Part shown: positions 23,456 to 32,204 of the stretch, piece after piece
How positions within the stretch are numbered: the first letter of the stretch is position 1
Layout: each line of letters starts with the position of its first letter
Source of the DNA: Rhodococcus phenolicus
GTDB taxonomy: Bacteria; Actinomycetota; Actinomycetes; Mycobacteriales; Mycobacteriaceae
Length of the DNA: 64,000 nt
Reading direction: 5' to 3'
NCBI RefSeq assembly: GCF_001646785.1
Contig: NZ_LRRH01000005.1
Span: forward strand, 62,001 to 126,000
Notes under the pieces: generated by a model
What the model was told of the DNA's origin: nothing
The model's input: only the letters and a program-made list of their open reading frames with translations
Databases searched by the model: none
Made by a program: the position numbers and the translations under genes

Positions 23456-26293
23456 TTGCTCGCCATACTCTTCGCCCACGCGGTGGCCGCACTGCTCGCG
23501 CCACCCCTGGTCAGAGTCATGGGGAGAAATGCCTTTCTGCCGTTGTCGCTGGTGCCGCTCGCCGGCCTCGGCTGGGTGATCGCGAACTGGGGAACCGAGG
23601 TCACCCTCCACATCACGTGGGCCGCAACGGTGTCGATGGACATCGACATGCGATTCGACGCACTCGCCTCGATCATGTCGGTGCTGGTCCTGGGCATCGG
23701 CGCACTGATCCTGCTGTACTGCTCGCGCTACTTCACCGACGACGAACCGCGCCTCGGCATCTTCGCCGCCGAGATGGTCGCGTTCGCCGGCGCCATGTTC
23801 GGGCTCGTCACCAGCGACAACATGCTCGTGCTCTACACCTTCTGGGAACTGACGACGGTCCTGTCGTTCCTGCTCGTCGGGCACTACGCGGAACGCGCAT
23901 CGAGCCGGCGCGCCGCGACCCAGGCCCTGCTGGTGACCACCGCCGGTGGCCTGGCAATGCTGGTCGGCATCATCATCCTCGGGCAGCTGGCCGGCAGCTA
24001 CAACCTGTCCGCGGTCGTCGAGGCCGCCCCGCACGGCTGGCTGGCCGGCACCGCAATCGTGCTGGTACTCATCGGCGCGTTGTCCAAGTCCGCCGTCGTC
24101 CCGCTGCACTTCTGGCTCCCCGGAGCGATGGCCGCCCCGACACCGGTGTCGGGTTATCTGCACGCCGCTGCCATGGTCAAGGCCGGTATCTACCTCGTCG
24201 CCCGCCTCGCCCCCGCGTTCGCCGACGCGGCACCGTGGCGACCGATCGTCATCACGCTCGGGCTGGCGTCGATGCTCCTGGCCGGGTGGCGTGCGTTCCG
24301 CGCGTTCGACCTCAAGCTGATCCTCGCGTTCGGCACCGTCAGTCAGCTCGGCTTCCTCACGATGCTGGTCGGCATCGGAACCCGGGAGGCCGCGCTGGCC
24401 GGCATGACGATGGTCGTGGCCCACGCGCTGTTCAAGGCGTGCCTGTTCATGGTGGTCGGCATCATCGACCACTCCACCGGAACCCGCGACATTCGCAAGC
24501 TTGCTCATCTGGGCAAGCGGGCGCCGTACCTGGCGATCGTCGCGATCCTCGCCGCGATGAGCATGGCCGGGTTACCGCCCTTCCTCGGGTTCGTCGGCAA
24601 GGAGACCGCGCTCGAATCGGTGCTGGTCGCGGACGTGTTGCCGGCGTGGGCACGGGTCGCGACGATCGTCGCGATGGTCGCCGGCTCGATCCTGACCCTG
24701 GCGTACAGCATCCGGTTCATCTGGGGTGCGTTCGGGCGCAAGCAACTCAAGCGCCCCAGCCCCGCCGTCCAGAAGTTCCACGCCCCCGGCCCGCTGCTGC
24801 TGGCGTCACCGTCCGTCCTCGCCGCCGGCGGCCTGGCCGGCGGGCTCGCAGCCCCGTGGATCGATTCGCTGCTGAGCCCGTACGCCGACACCCTGCCGTC
24901 GAGCCTCGACCAGCCGTATCACCTGGCGTTGTGGCACGGCCTGACCCTGCCGCTGGCCCTGACCGGCGTCGTGGTGGTCGGCGGTGTCGCGATGTACCTG
25001 GCACAGCGCACGGTTGCGCGGCTGCGGTTCGAGCATCCGCCGCTCGGCAACGCGGACCGGATCTACGACGCGACGCTGCGCGGCATGGACACCCTGTCGA
25101 TGCGGCTCACCGGTACGACCCAGCGCGGTTCGCTTCCACTGACACAGGCGACGATCCTGGTCACCCTGGTCGCTCTGCCCACCGTGCTGCTGCTGGTGTT
25201 CGGTCCCGACGCGGCACCGGCCGTCCGTCTGTGGGACACGCCCTGGCAGGTCCCGGTCGTGCTGATCATCTCGGCCGGCGCGCTCGCTGCGACCGTGCTG
25301 CGCAACCGACTCGCCGCGGTCCTGGTCGTCGGTATGACCGGCTACGGTCTCGGCGTCCTGTTCGCGCTGCAGGGCGCTCCGGATCTCGCGCTCACCCAGT
25401 TCCTGGTCGAGACGGTGACGCTCGTCGTGTTCGTGCTGGTGCTGCGCAAGCTGCCCGCCGAGGCGGACCCGACCGCGGACGTCGGCAAGCGGCTGCCGCG
25501 CGCACTGCTCGGTATCGCCGTCGGTGTCGCCGTCACCGCGATCGGCGCCTACGCGGTCGCGGCCCGCAGCGCCGAACCGATCTCGTTGCTGCTCCCGGAC
25601 GCGGCCTACAACCTGGGCAACGGCAAGAACGTCGTCAACGTGCTGCTCGTCGACATCCGCGCGTGGGACACGATGGGCGAGATCTCGGTGCTGCTGGTCG
25701 CCGCCACCGGTGTCGCGAGCCTGGTGTTCCGCACCCGCCGGTTCGGGACGGCACCACGTGTGGCCGACGCGCCCGCCGCTCAGGTCGACGCCGTGAACGC
25801 GAGCACCGAGACGACCTGGCTGCGCGGCGGCGACTTCATCGATCCGCGGCATCGCTCGCTGATCCTCGAGGTGACCACCCGTCTGGTGTTCCCGACGATG
25901 ATGATGCTGTCGGTCTACTTCTTCTTCTCCGGCCACAACGCACCGGGCGGCGGCTTCGCGGGCGGTCTCGTCGCCGGCCTGGCCCTGGTGCTGCGGTACC
26001 TGGCCGGCGGCCGGTACGAACTCGGTGAGGCCGTACCCATCGACGCCGGCAAGATCCTCGGCCTGGGCCTGACGTTCTCGGCGGGCACGGCGCTCGCGTC
26101 GCTGTTCCTCGGTGCGCCGGCGCTCTCGTCGGCCACCATCGAGGTGACGTTGCCGCTGCTCGGCCACATCAAGCTGGTCACCGCGATGTTCTTCGACCTC
26201 GGCGTGTACCTCATCGTGGTCGGCCTGGTCCTCGACGTACTGCGCAGCCTCGGGGCACGACTCGACGCCGAGACGATCGGAGGTCCCCGGTGA
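23456..26293 (+). CDS. mrpA: Na+/H+ antiporter subunit A with fused subunit B domain (MrpA)
   Basis: Protein of 945 residues if started at TTG 23456, which follows GGAG by 6 nt; the frame is open further upstream but runs through the repeat region without membrane character. Residues ~1-500 are the NuoL-like proton-pumping channel ('ELTTVLSFLLVGHY', 'GALSKSAVVPLHFWLPGAMAAPTPVSGYLHAAAMVKAG'). The middle part ('MTGYGLGVLFALQGAPDLALTQFLVE') belongs to the MrpA C-terminal/DUF4040 region, and the end ('FFFSGHNAPGGGFAGGLVAGLAL') is an MrpB domain, so subunit B is fused as in group 2 Mrp systems. The complex exchanges Na+ for H+ in the plasma membrane and gives salt and alkali tolerance. Overlaps mrpC by 4 bp. 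Confidence 0.92.
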   Translation: MLAILFAHAVAALLAPPLVRVMGRNAFLPLSLVPLAGLGWVIANWGTEVTLHITWAATVSMDIDMRFDALASIMSVLVLGIGALILLYCSRYFTDDEPRLGIFAAEMVAFAGAMFGLVTSDNMLVLYTFWELTTVLSFLLVGHYAERASSRRAATQALLVTTAGGLAMLVGIIILGQLAGSYNLSAVVEAAPHGWLAGTAIVLVLIGALSKSAVVPLHFWLPGAMAAPTPVSGYLHAAAMVKAGIYLVARLAPAFADAAPWRPIVITLGLASMLLAGWRAFRAFDLKLILAFGTVSQLGFLTMLVGIGTREAALAGMTMVVAHALFKACLFMVVGIIDHSTGTRDIRKLAHLGKRAPYLAIVAILAAMSMAGLPPFLGFVGKETALESVLVADVLPAWARVATIVAMVAGSILTLAYSIRFIWGAFGRKQLKRPSPAVQKFHAPGPLLLASPSVLAAGGLAGGLAAPWIDSLLSPYADTLPSSLDQPYHLALWHGLTLPLALTGVVVVGGVAMYLAQRTVARLRFEHPPLGNADRIYDATLRGMDTLSMRLTGTTQRGSLPLTQATILVTLVALPTVLLLVFGPDAAPAVRLWDTPWQVPVVLIISAGALAATVLRNRLAAVLVVGMTGYGLGVLFALQGAPDLALTQFLVETVTLVVFVLVLRKLPAEADPTADVGKRLPRALLGIAVGVAVTAIGAYAVAARSAEPISLLLPDAAYNLGNGKNVVNVLLVDIRAWDTMGEISVLLVAATGVASLVFRTRRFGTAPRVADAPAAQVDAVNASTETTWLRGGDFIDPRHRSLILEVTTRLVFPTMMMLSVYFFFSGHNAPGGGFAGGLVAGLALVLRYLAGGRYELGEAVPIDAGKILGLGLTFSAGTALASLFLGAPALSSATIEVTLPLLGHIKLVTAMFFDLGVYLIVVGLVLDVLRSLGARLDAETIGGPR

Positions 26294-26925
26294 ACAGCGC
26301 GAACATCGCTCTCCTCGCCGCGGTCGGGGTGCTCACGGCGACCGGCGTCTACCTGCTGCTCGAACGCAGCATCATCAAGATGCTGCTCGGCCTGCTCCTG
26401 ATCGGGAACGGCATCAACCTGCTGATCCTGACGCTCGGCGGTTCCTCGGGCAGCGCTCCGATCGTGGGCACAACCAACGAACTGCACGAGACGATGGCGG
26501 ACCCGCTGGCGCAGGCGATGATCCTCACCGCCATCGTCATCACCATGGGTATCGCGGCGTTCGTCCTCGCCCTGACCTACCGGTCGTACACGATCCGGGC
26601 CCGCGACGAAGTCGAGAACGACCCCGAGGACACCAAGGTGTCGCGGCGCCGCGCCCTGGCCGATGCACCGGACCGCGACCGCTCCGACGACCCGCTCACC
26701 GGCGAGCCCAGCAAGAGCGGCGACGCGTTCGACGCCGAGGGCAATCCGATCCCCCTCGACGCACTCACCAACATCGAGGACCTCGAGGCCTACGAGGACC
26801 TGCACGACGGCGACTTCGACGACGAGACCGACTCGGCATACACCCACGTGCCCGCCGACGGGGACGACCTGCCCGAGGCACCGGGTGGTAGCGACTCCTC
26901 GTCACCGAAGGGAGACCGCCGATGA
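26290..26925 (+). CDS. mrpC: Na+/H+ antiporter subunit C (MrpC) with acidic C-terminal extension
   Basis: Protein of 211 residues. The first ~110 residues are a NuoK-like three-helix subunit ('ERSIIKMLLGLLLIGNGINLLIL', 'DPLAQAMILTAIVITMGIAAFVLAL'). The remaining ~100 residues are hydrophilic and strongly acidic (rich in Asp and Glu, for example 'NIEDLEAYEDLHDGDFDDE'), about twice the usual MrpC length. The tail should face the cytoplasm; a cation-sensing or docking role is speculative. The gene starts at GTG 26290 within the mrpA stop and overlaps mrpD by 4 bp. Confidence 0.92.
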   Translation: MNSANIALLAAVGVLTATGVYLLLERSIIKMLLGLLLIGNGINLLILTLGGSSGSAPIVGTTNELHETMADPLAQAMILTAIVITMGIAAFVLALTYRSYTIRARDEVENDPEDTKVSRRRALADAPDRDRSDDPLTGEPSKSGDAFDAEGNPIPLDALTNIEDLEAYEDLHDGDFDDETDSAYTHVPADGDDLPEAPGGSDSSSPKGDRR

Positions 26926-28508
26926 CGTTGTCCGCGGCCGCACTGATCCCCCTGCCCGTCCTGATCCCGCTGCTCGCCTCCGCGACCACCCTGATCCTCG
27001 GCCGGCGACCGCGAGCGCAACGGTTCGTCACGGTGTCCGCGCTGACCGGTTCGCTCATCGTGACCGGGCTGCTGCTGTTCCTCGCCGACCGCGACGGAAT
27101 CGCGGTGCTGCAGGTCGGCGGCTGGGAGGCACCGATGGGCATCTCGCTCGTGGTGGACCGCCTGGCCGCATTGATGCTGGTGGTGTCGGGGATCGTGCTG
27201 CTCGCCGTCATGCTGTTCGCCGTGGGTCAGGGTATCCACGACGGCAACGAACAGCAGCCGGTGTCGATCTTCCTGCCCACCTATCTCGCGCTGACCGCGG
27301 GCGTGAACATCGCCTTCCTCGCCGGCGACCTGTTCAACCTGTTCGTCGGATTCGAGGTGCTGCTCGCCGCGTCGTTCGTGCTGTTGACCCTGGGGGCGAG
27401 CGCGGACCGTGTCCGTGCCGGCGTCTCGTACGTCATGGTGTCGATGGTGTCGTCGCTGGTCTTCCTGATCGGCATGGCCTTCGCGTACGCCGCGACCGGG
27501 ACGCTGAATCTGGCGCACATGGCGGTGCGGATGGACGACGTGCCCTCCGGCATCCGCGCCGCGATCTTCGGGGTGCTGCTCGTCGCGTTCGGCATCAAGG
27601 CCGCGGTCTTCCCGCTGTCGGCCTGGTTGCCTGACTCGTATCCGACCGCGCCGGCCCCGGTCACCGCGGTGTTCGCGGGCCTGCTCACGAAGGTCGGTGT
27701 GTACGCCATCATCCGGGCGCACACGCTGCTCTTCCCGGGCGGCGAACTCGACAACGTGCTGCTGATCGCGGGTCTGCTCACGATGCTCGTGGGCATCCTC
27801 GGTGCCATCGCCCAGAACGACATCAAACGTCTGCTGTCGTTCACACTCGTCAGCCATATCGGCTACATGATCTTCGGTATCGCATTGTCGACGGAGACCG
27901 GCATGACCGGTGCCGTGTACTACGTTGCGCACCACATTCTCGTGCAGACCACCCTGTTCCTGGTGGTGGGCCTGATCGAAAGACAGGCCGGTTCGTCGTC
28001 GCTGCGCCGCCTGGGCGGTCTGGCCCTGGCGAGCCCGTTGCTGGCGATCCTGTTCCTGATCCCGGGCCTGAACCTTGGCGGCATCCCGCCGTTCTCCGGG
28101 TTCATCGGCAAGGTCGCGTTGCTGCAGGCCGGCGCCGCGGAAGGATCGGCGCTGGCGTGGGTGCTCGTCGCCGGCGGCACCGTCACGAGCCTGCTCACCC
28201 TGTACGTCATCGCCCGCGTCTGGTCGAAGGCGTTCTGGCGGGCCCGCGCCGACGCCCCGGAAGGTGACCTCGCCGATATCGCACCGTCCGCGCTGATCGA
28301 CGAGTCCGCCGAGGACATCGCGTTCGTCGACCGCGCCGACGTCGGCAGGATGCCGCTCGCGATGCTGGTCCCGACCATCGGCCTCGTCGCGGTCGGCCTG
28401 GCTCTGACGGTCTTCGCCGGACCGTTGCTCGACATCAGCGAACGCGCCGCCGCGAACCTCATGGATCGCTCGGTGTACATCGAAGCCGTGTTGGGGGGCC
28501 AGCCGTGA
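26922..28508 (+). CDS. mrpD: Na+/H+ antiporter subunit D (MrpD)
   Basis: Protein of 528 residues, a NuoM/N-like membrane subunit with about 14 helices. 'NIAFLAGDLFNLFVGFEVLLAASFVLL' carries the conserved glutamate of the proton channel, and 'GIKAAVFPLSAWLPDSYPTAPAPVTAVFAGLLTKVGVYAIIR' (partly shown) carries the lysines. With MrpA it forms the paired ion-translocating modules of the complex. ATGA overlap with mrpC and GTGA overlap with mrpE keep it in the same transcript. Confidence 0.94.
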   Translation: MTLSAAALIPLPVLIPLLASATTLILGRRPRAQRFVTVSALTGSLIVTGLLLFLADRDGIAVLQVGGWEAPMGISLVVDRLAALMLVVSGIVLLAVMLFAVGQGIHDGNEQQPVSIFLPTYLALTAGVNIAFLAGDLFNLFVGFEVLLAASFVLLTLGASADRVRAGVSYVMVSMVSSLVFLIGMAFAYAATGTLNLAHMAVRMDDVPSGIRAAIFGVLLVAFGIKAAVFPLSAWLPDSYPTAPAPVTAVFAGLLTKVGVYAIIRAHTLLFPGGELDNVLLIAGLLTMLVGILGAIAQNDIKRLLSFTLVSHIGYMIFGIALSTETGMTGAVYYVAHHILVQTTLFLVVGLIERQAGSSSLRRLGGLALASPLLAILFLIPGLNLGGIPPFSGFIGKVALLQAGAAEGSALAWVLVAGGTVTSLLTLYVIARVWSKAFWRARADAPEGDLADIAPSALIDESAEDIAFVDRADVGRMPLAMLVPTIGLVAVGLALTVFAGPLLDISERAAANLMDRSVYIEAVLGGQP

Positions 28509-29059
28509 CGATGAAGCGGTCGAATGTCCTGCGATTGTTCGTACTGGGCTGGATGACGCTGGTCTGGGTGCTCCTCTGGGGCAACGTGAGCGTGGCCAAC
28601 GTGGTCGGCGGCGCGCTCGTCGCCGTGGTCGTCTCACTGCTGTTGCCGCTGCCGCGGGTACCGGTGGAAGGTCGCGTGCACCTGGGGAGCGGCGCGTATC
28701 TCGCGGCGGTGATCTTCGTCGAATCGATCCGGTCGACGATCGCGGTCGCGTGGCTCGCGATCCGTCCCGCCCCGCCGCCGGTGACCGGCGTCCTGCGCTG
28801 CCGCCTGACCATCAAGTCCGACCTGGTGCTCACGCTGTGGACGGACATCATGAACAACATTCCCGGCACCATGGTCCTCGAGATCGACCAGCAGCGCCGG
28901 ATCGTGTACGTGCACGTGCTGGATGTGAGCACCGACCGTGCCGTCGCCGACTTCTATCGCTCGGCACGGCGGATCGAACGCCTGCTCATCCACACCTTCG
29001 AGCGGGACGTCGAGTGGCAACCCAGCGCGTGGAAGAGTTCGTCGGAGGGAATGTCGTGA
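28505..29059 (+). CDS. mrpE: Na+/H+ antiporter subunit E (MrpE)
   Basis: Protein of 184 residues with two or three N-terminal hydrophobic segments ('LGWMTLVWVLLWGNVSVANVVGGALVAVVVSLLL' region) and a cytoplasmic C-terminal domain. 'LTLWTDIMNNIPGTMVLEID' is the characteristic MrpE block (usually 'L.N.ITLTPGT...V'). The GTG at 28505 overlaps the mrpD stop, and its own stop overlaps the mrpF GTG. MrpE is needed for assembly of the complex and has no catalytic residues of its own. Confidence 0.92.
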   Translation: MTMKRSNVLRLFVLGWMTLVWVLLWGNVSVANVVGGALVAVVVSLLLPLPRVPVEGRVHLGSGAYLAAVIFVESIRSTIAVAWLAIRPAPPPVTGVLRCRLTIKSDLVLTLWTDIMNNIPGTMVLEIDQQRRIVYVHVLDVSTDRAVADFYRSARRIERLLIHTFERDVEWQPSAWKSSSEGMS

Positions 29060-29316
29060 CGACGATACTGACCGTCAGCGGAGTTCTGTTGCTGATCTCC
29101 GCACTGCTGATCACCTACCGGGTCCTGGCCGGACCGACGTCGCTGGACCGGCTCGTCGCGGTCGACGCGATCCTCGCGATCGCGATGTGCGGGCTGGCGC
29201 TGTGGGCCGTCTACACCCGGGACACGACGATCGCGCCCGCGATCGTGGCCCTCGCGCTGGTCGGGTTCATCGGATCGGTGTCCGTCGCCCGCTTCCGGGT
29301 GCGTGACGACCGATGA
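29056..29316 (+). CDS. mrpF: Na+/H+ antiporter subunit F (MrpF)
   Basis: Small membrane protein of 86 residues with three helices. 'LAGPTSLDRLVAVDAILAIAMCGLALWAVYT' contains the R-x-x-A-x-D signature of MrpF. Starts at GTG 29056 inside the mrpE stop and overlaps mrpG by 4 bp. It is a core small subunit of the Mrp membrane domain. Confidence 0.92.
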   Translation: MTTILTVSGVLLLISALLITYRVLAGPTSLDRLVAVDAILAIAMCGLALWAVYTRDTTIAPAIVALALVGFIGSVSVARFRVRDDR

Positions 29317-29651
29317 GCACCGCGATCGACGTCGTCGGCCACATCCTGATCCTGATCGGAACAGTCATCTCGCTGACCGCCGCGATCGGCATCATCCGGT
29401 TCCGCGACACCCTCTCCCGCATGCACCCGGCGACGAAGCCGCAGGTGATCGGGCTGCTGTTCGTGCTGGGCGGCGCGATGCTGATCCTGCGCGGCAACAT
29501 CGACATCTGGATGCTGGCGCTGGCCGGGATGTTCATGGTGCTCACCGCGCCGGTCATCGCGCACCGGGTCGGACGCGTCGCCTATCGCGAGCAACTCGGC
29601 CGCGACGGGCTCATCGACTCCGACGACGAATCGCGTCCGGCCGGCTCCTGA
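29313..29651 (+). CDS. mrpG: Na+/H+ antiporter subunit G (MrpG)
   Basis: Protein of 112 residues with three hydrophobic helices. 'GTVISLTAAIGIIRFRDTLSRMHPATKPQVIGLLFVLGG' (partly shown) carries the R-F-x-D-x-x-x-R-x-H pattern typical of MrpG. It is the last gene of the mrp operon. Its final 70 bp overlap the 3' end of the convergent PAP2 gene; the encoded C-terminal tail is hydrophilic. Confidence 0.92.
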   Translation: MSTAIDVVGHILILIGTVISLTAAIGIIRFRDTLSRMHPATKPQVIGLLFVLGGAMLILRGNIDIWMLALAGMFMVLTAPVIAHRVGRVAYREQLGRDGLIDSDDESRPAGS

Positions 29652-30919
29652 ACGGGGAACGTCGCACGGAAGGCGACGATCATCGCGACGAGCGAGGCGA
29701 GCAGTACCGGCCCGGCGATCAGCGCGTGCTGGGCCATCACGGCAGGCAGGTAGCGGTAGGCGGCGAGCTGCGCCGCGATGAGCAGCGCACCGCCCGCGAC
29801 CAGCCTGATCCGGAACATCCCCCACCCGCGGTCCGGGTCGCGCAGCGCCGCCTCGAGGGTCAGGCACAGCACCACCCCGGTGACCAGGTCGACGCCGTAG
29901 TGGTAACCGAAACCGAGGGTCGCGGCGAGCGTGCACGCGAGCCAGGCCGCACCCATCCACCGCAGCCACCTCGGGCCGCTGCGCGAATGCAGGAACAGTG
30001 CCGTCGCCCACGCGGTGTGCAGGCTCGGCATGCAGTTGCGAGGGGTCACGTCGTCGAACGGGACCGGCTCGGGCTGCAGGTTCAGCGGCACCCACGCGGA
30101 CCAGGCGTCGGCGACCTGCCAGCCGTGGCCGCTGTCGCCGAACGCGAACACCGGGCCGACCACCGGGAACAGCACGTAGCACAGCGGCCCGACCAGACCG
30201 ATCAGCAGGAACGTGCGCACGAGGTGATGGGCCGGCCACGGGCGGCCGCCGCCGACGTTCCGCAGCTGGTACACGGCGACGACGATCGCGGCGACGGGCA
30301 GTTCGATGTACACCCAGTGCAGCACCCCGTACGCGAGGTCGCCGAGCTCGTTCAGAACCTGCCCGGCCACCCACGACGGATTGCCGAGCGCATGATCGGC
30401 GAGCTGGACGTATTCGTCGAGCACGTCGGGCCCGGCGAGCACGGTGATCCTCAGCCACGCGTCACCGATCTTCACCGACAGCACCAGCAGCACGCCGAGC
30501 CCGATCCCCCGGAGCGCACCGCGCCGGGTCTCCCCGGTCATCGTGGCCGCGGCGTGGACCGCCAGCAGCACCAGCACGATCGTCGGCCCGTTGCCGACGG
30601 TGAACGGTCCGTCCGCGAGGTGGCGTTCGACGAGGAACGCCACGTCGATCAGAACCGCGGTACCGATCGCCAGACACCGATCGCGGACGGTCAACCCGAC
30701 CATCGCCAACACCAGACCGGCCCACGGCACCGACGCCGACTGAGGAACTCCGACGACGTCGCCGATCAGTCCCCGCAGCGGTCCGGTGAATCCGGCGTAC
30801 CGCGCGACGACCTCGGCGATCAGGACCCCGACGACGGCACCGGTCAGCGCGAACGGCACGAACCACTGGGTGCGGTGACGCGGTTCCTGTTCGCCGGGTG
30901 GGGTTTCCGTGATCGACAC
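29582..30919 (-). CDS. PAP2-superfamily membrane phosphatase/transferase (Aur1-like)
   Basis: Protein of 445 residues with about 12 hydrophobic segments. The PAP2 motifs are 'RNCMPSLHTAWATALFLH' (S-x-x-H) and 'GFGYHYGVDLVTGVVL' (H-x-x-x-D); the nearby 'FPVVGPVFAF' resembles the inositolphosphotransferase (Aur1/Ipt) branch of PAP2 proteins. It probably transfers or removes a phosphate or phospho-head group on the outer face of the membrane. GTG 30919 is preferred because TACCAT lies 6 nt upstream and no ribosome binding site is visible. The 3' end overlaps mrpG on the other strand by 70 bp. Confidence 0.83.
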   Translation of the reverse strand: MSITETPPGEQEPRHRTQWFVPFALTGAVVGVLIAEVVARYAGFTGPLRGLIGDVVGVPQSASVPWAGLVLAMVGLTVRDRCLAIGTAVLIDVAFLVERHLADGPFTVGNGPTIVLVLLAVHAAATMTGETRRGALRGIGLGVLLVLSVKIGDAWLRITVLAGPDVLDEYVQLADHALGNPSWVAGQVLNELGDLAYGVLHWVYIELPVAAIVVAVYQLRNVGGGRPWPAHHLVRTFLLIGLVGPLCYVLFPVVGPVFAFGDSGHGWQVADAWSAWVPLNLQPEPVPFDDVTPRNCMPSLHTAWATALFLHSRSGPRWLRWMGAAWLACTLAATLGFGYHYGVDLVTGVVLCLTLEAALRDPDRGWGMFRIRLVAGGALLIAAQLAAYRYLPAVMAQHALIAGPVLLASLVAMIVAFRATFPVQEPAGRDSSSESMSPSRPSCSR

Positions 30920-30925
30920 CCGATG

Positions 30926-30931
30926 ATGGTA
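30926..30931 (-). promoter_or_regulatory. -10 element TACCAT of the PAP2 gene (leaderless)
   Basis: TACCAT on the minus strand ends 6 nt before GTG 30919, with no Shine-Dalgarno sequence between. Confidence 0.5.
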
Positions 30932-30989
30932 AACGGGCGGTGAACGCCTCCCGAACCACCGTCGCCGAACGCGGTCCGGACGGCGGTTG

Positions 30990-32123
30990 TCAGTGGCGCA
31001 GTTCGTCCACCAGCGAGTCGACGACCGCGACGAGGTCTCCGCCGTTCGACTCCGCGATACGGCGTTGACGCTGGTAGGAGGCACCCACCACGGGAATGTC
31101 GGCGACCTTCGCCAGTTCGTCGGCGCAGCCCAGGCGCACCGCCGTCGGGGTCAGCTGTTCGAGCAGGTCGTGCAGGTCGTCCGTGACGAGTCTCTCATTG
31201 CAGACCGGATCGAGGATCACCTCGGCGTCGAGCCCGTACCGGGCGGCCCGCCATTTGTTCTCCTTGACGTGCCACGGCTGGAGCGTCGGCAGATCCTCAC
31301 CGCGTTCGAGGCATTCGTCGAAGTACACCACGAGGGAGTGGACGAGCGCGACGAGCGCGGCCAGTTCGGCGCGGTTGGTGAGGCCGTCGAACACGCGGAC
31401 CTCGAGGGTTCCCCATTTCGGGGCGGGCCGGATGTCCCAGTGCATGCCGCCGGGCTTGCTGATGACCCCCGATTTGAGCTGGTCCTCGATGAACGACTCG
31501 TACTGCGTCCAGTTCGCGAAGTGATACGGCAGTCCTGCGGTGGGCAGCTGCTGGAACATCAGCGCCCGGTTGCTCGCATAGCCGGTGTCGAGCCCGGCCC
31601 AGATCGGCGACGACGCCGACAAGGCCAGCAGGTGCGGGTACTTCACGAGCATCGCGTTGAGGATCGGCACGACCTTTTCCGCCGACGAGATGCCGACGTG
31701 GACGTGCACACCCCAGATGAGCATCTGCCGCCCCCACCAGCGGGTCCGCTCGATCATTTCGTCGTAGTCGGGGGTGCAGGTCACCACCTGGTCGGACCAC
31801 TGCGCGAACGGGTGGGTGCCCGCGCACATCAGGTCGACCCCGAGCGGGTCCGCGGCCGCCCGCAGCAGGTCGAGCGATTCGGACAGGTCGTCGACGGCCT
31901 CGCCGACCGTGTCGTGCACGTCCGTGACCAGCTCGACGGTGTTGCGCAGGAACTCCTTGGTCAGCCGCGGTGTCTCCCCCGCACGTGCCTCGACCGCGTC
32001 GAAGACGACCGCGGCGTTGTTCGACAGATCCCGCGTCGACTTGTCGACCAACGCGATCTCCCATTCCACGCCGATCGTGGGCCGCGGCGAACCGGGAAAC
32101 TCGACAGACACACCCAAATCCAA
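30990..32123 (-). CDS. Carboxylate-amine ligase, YbdK / glutamate-cysteine ligase family 2
   Basis: Protein of 377 residues. 'GVEWEIALVDKSTRDLSN' (the metal-binding E-x-E of GCS2), 'GRQMLIWGVHVHVGI' and 'GTLEVRVFDGLTNRAELAALVAL' are family signatures, and the whole resembles mycobacterial Rv0433. It is expected to join an amino acid to a glutamate-like carboxylate using ATP; the true product is unknown, since these bacteria use mycothiol rather than glutathione. TTG 32123 gives the longest conserved N-terminus, but GTG 32111 is possible. The ribosome binding region lies inside a strong hairpin, so translation may depend on read-through from sodC. Confidence 0.87.
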   Translation of the reverse strand: MDLGVSVEFPGSPRPTIGVEWEIALVDKSTRDLSNNAAVVFDAVEARAGETPRLTKEFLRNTVELVTDVHDTVGEAVDDLSESLDLLRAAADPLGVDLMCAGTHPFAQWSDQVVTCTPDYDEMIERTRWWGRQMLIWGVHVHVGISSAEKVVPILNAMLVKYPHLLALSASSPIWAGLDTGYASNRALMFQQLPTAGLPYHFANWTQYESFIEDQLKSGVISKPGGMHWDIRPAPKWGTLEVRVFDGLTNRAELAALVALVHSLVVYFDECLERGEDLPTLQPWHVKENKWRAARYGLDAEVILDPVCNERLVTDDLHDLLEQLTPTAVRLGCADELAKVADIPVVGASYQRQRRIAESNGGDLVAVVDSLVDELRH

Positions 32124-32124
32124 C

Positions 32125-32167
32125 CACAGCGCCCCCGCGACCGAGTGCCGGTCGCGGGGGCGCTGTG
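32125..32167 (-). terminator. Strong 18-bp hairpin after sodC
   Basis: Positions 32125-32142 pair perfectly with 32150-32167 around a 7-nt loop (core GCGCCCCCGCGACC). It lies 38 nt past the sodC stop on the minus strand and ends 1 nt before the ybdK-type start. It could end the sodC transcript or hide the ligase's ribosome binding site. Confidence 0.7.
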
Positions 32168-32204
32168 TTGCGTATCGCTGTGAAACGTATTACGCGGGCG
32201 CCGA

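Noticed and set aside
26790-28637. Minus-strand open frame of 615 codons opposite mrpD
   Set aside because: Shadow of mrpD; no homologous features and no ribosome binding site.
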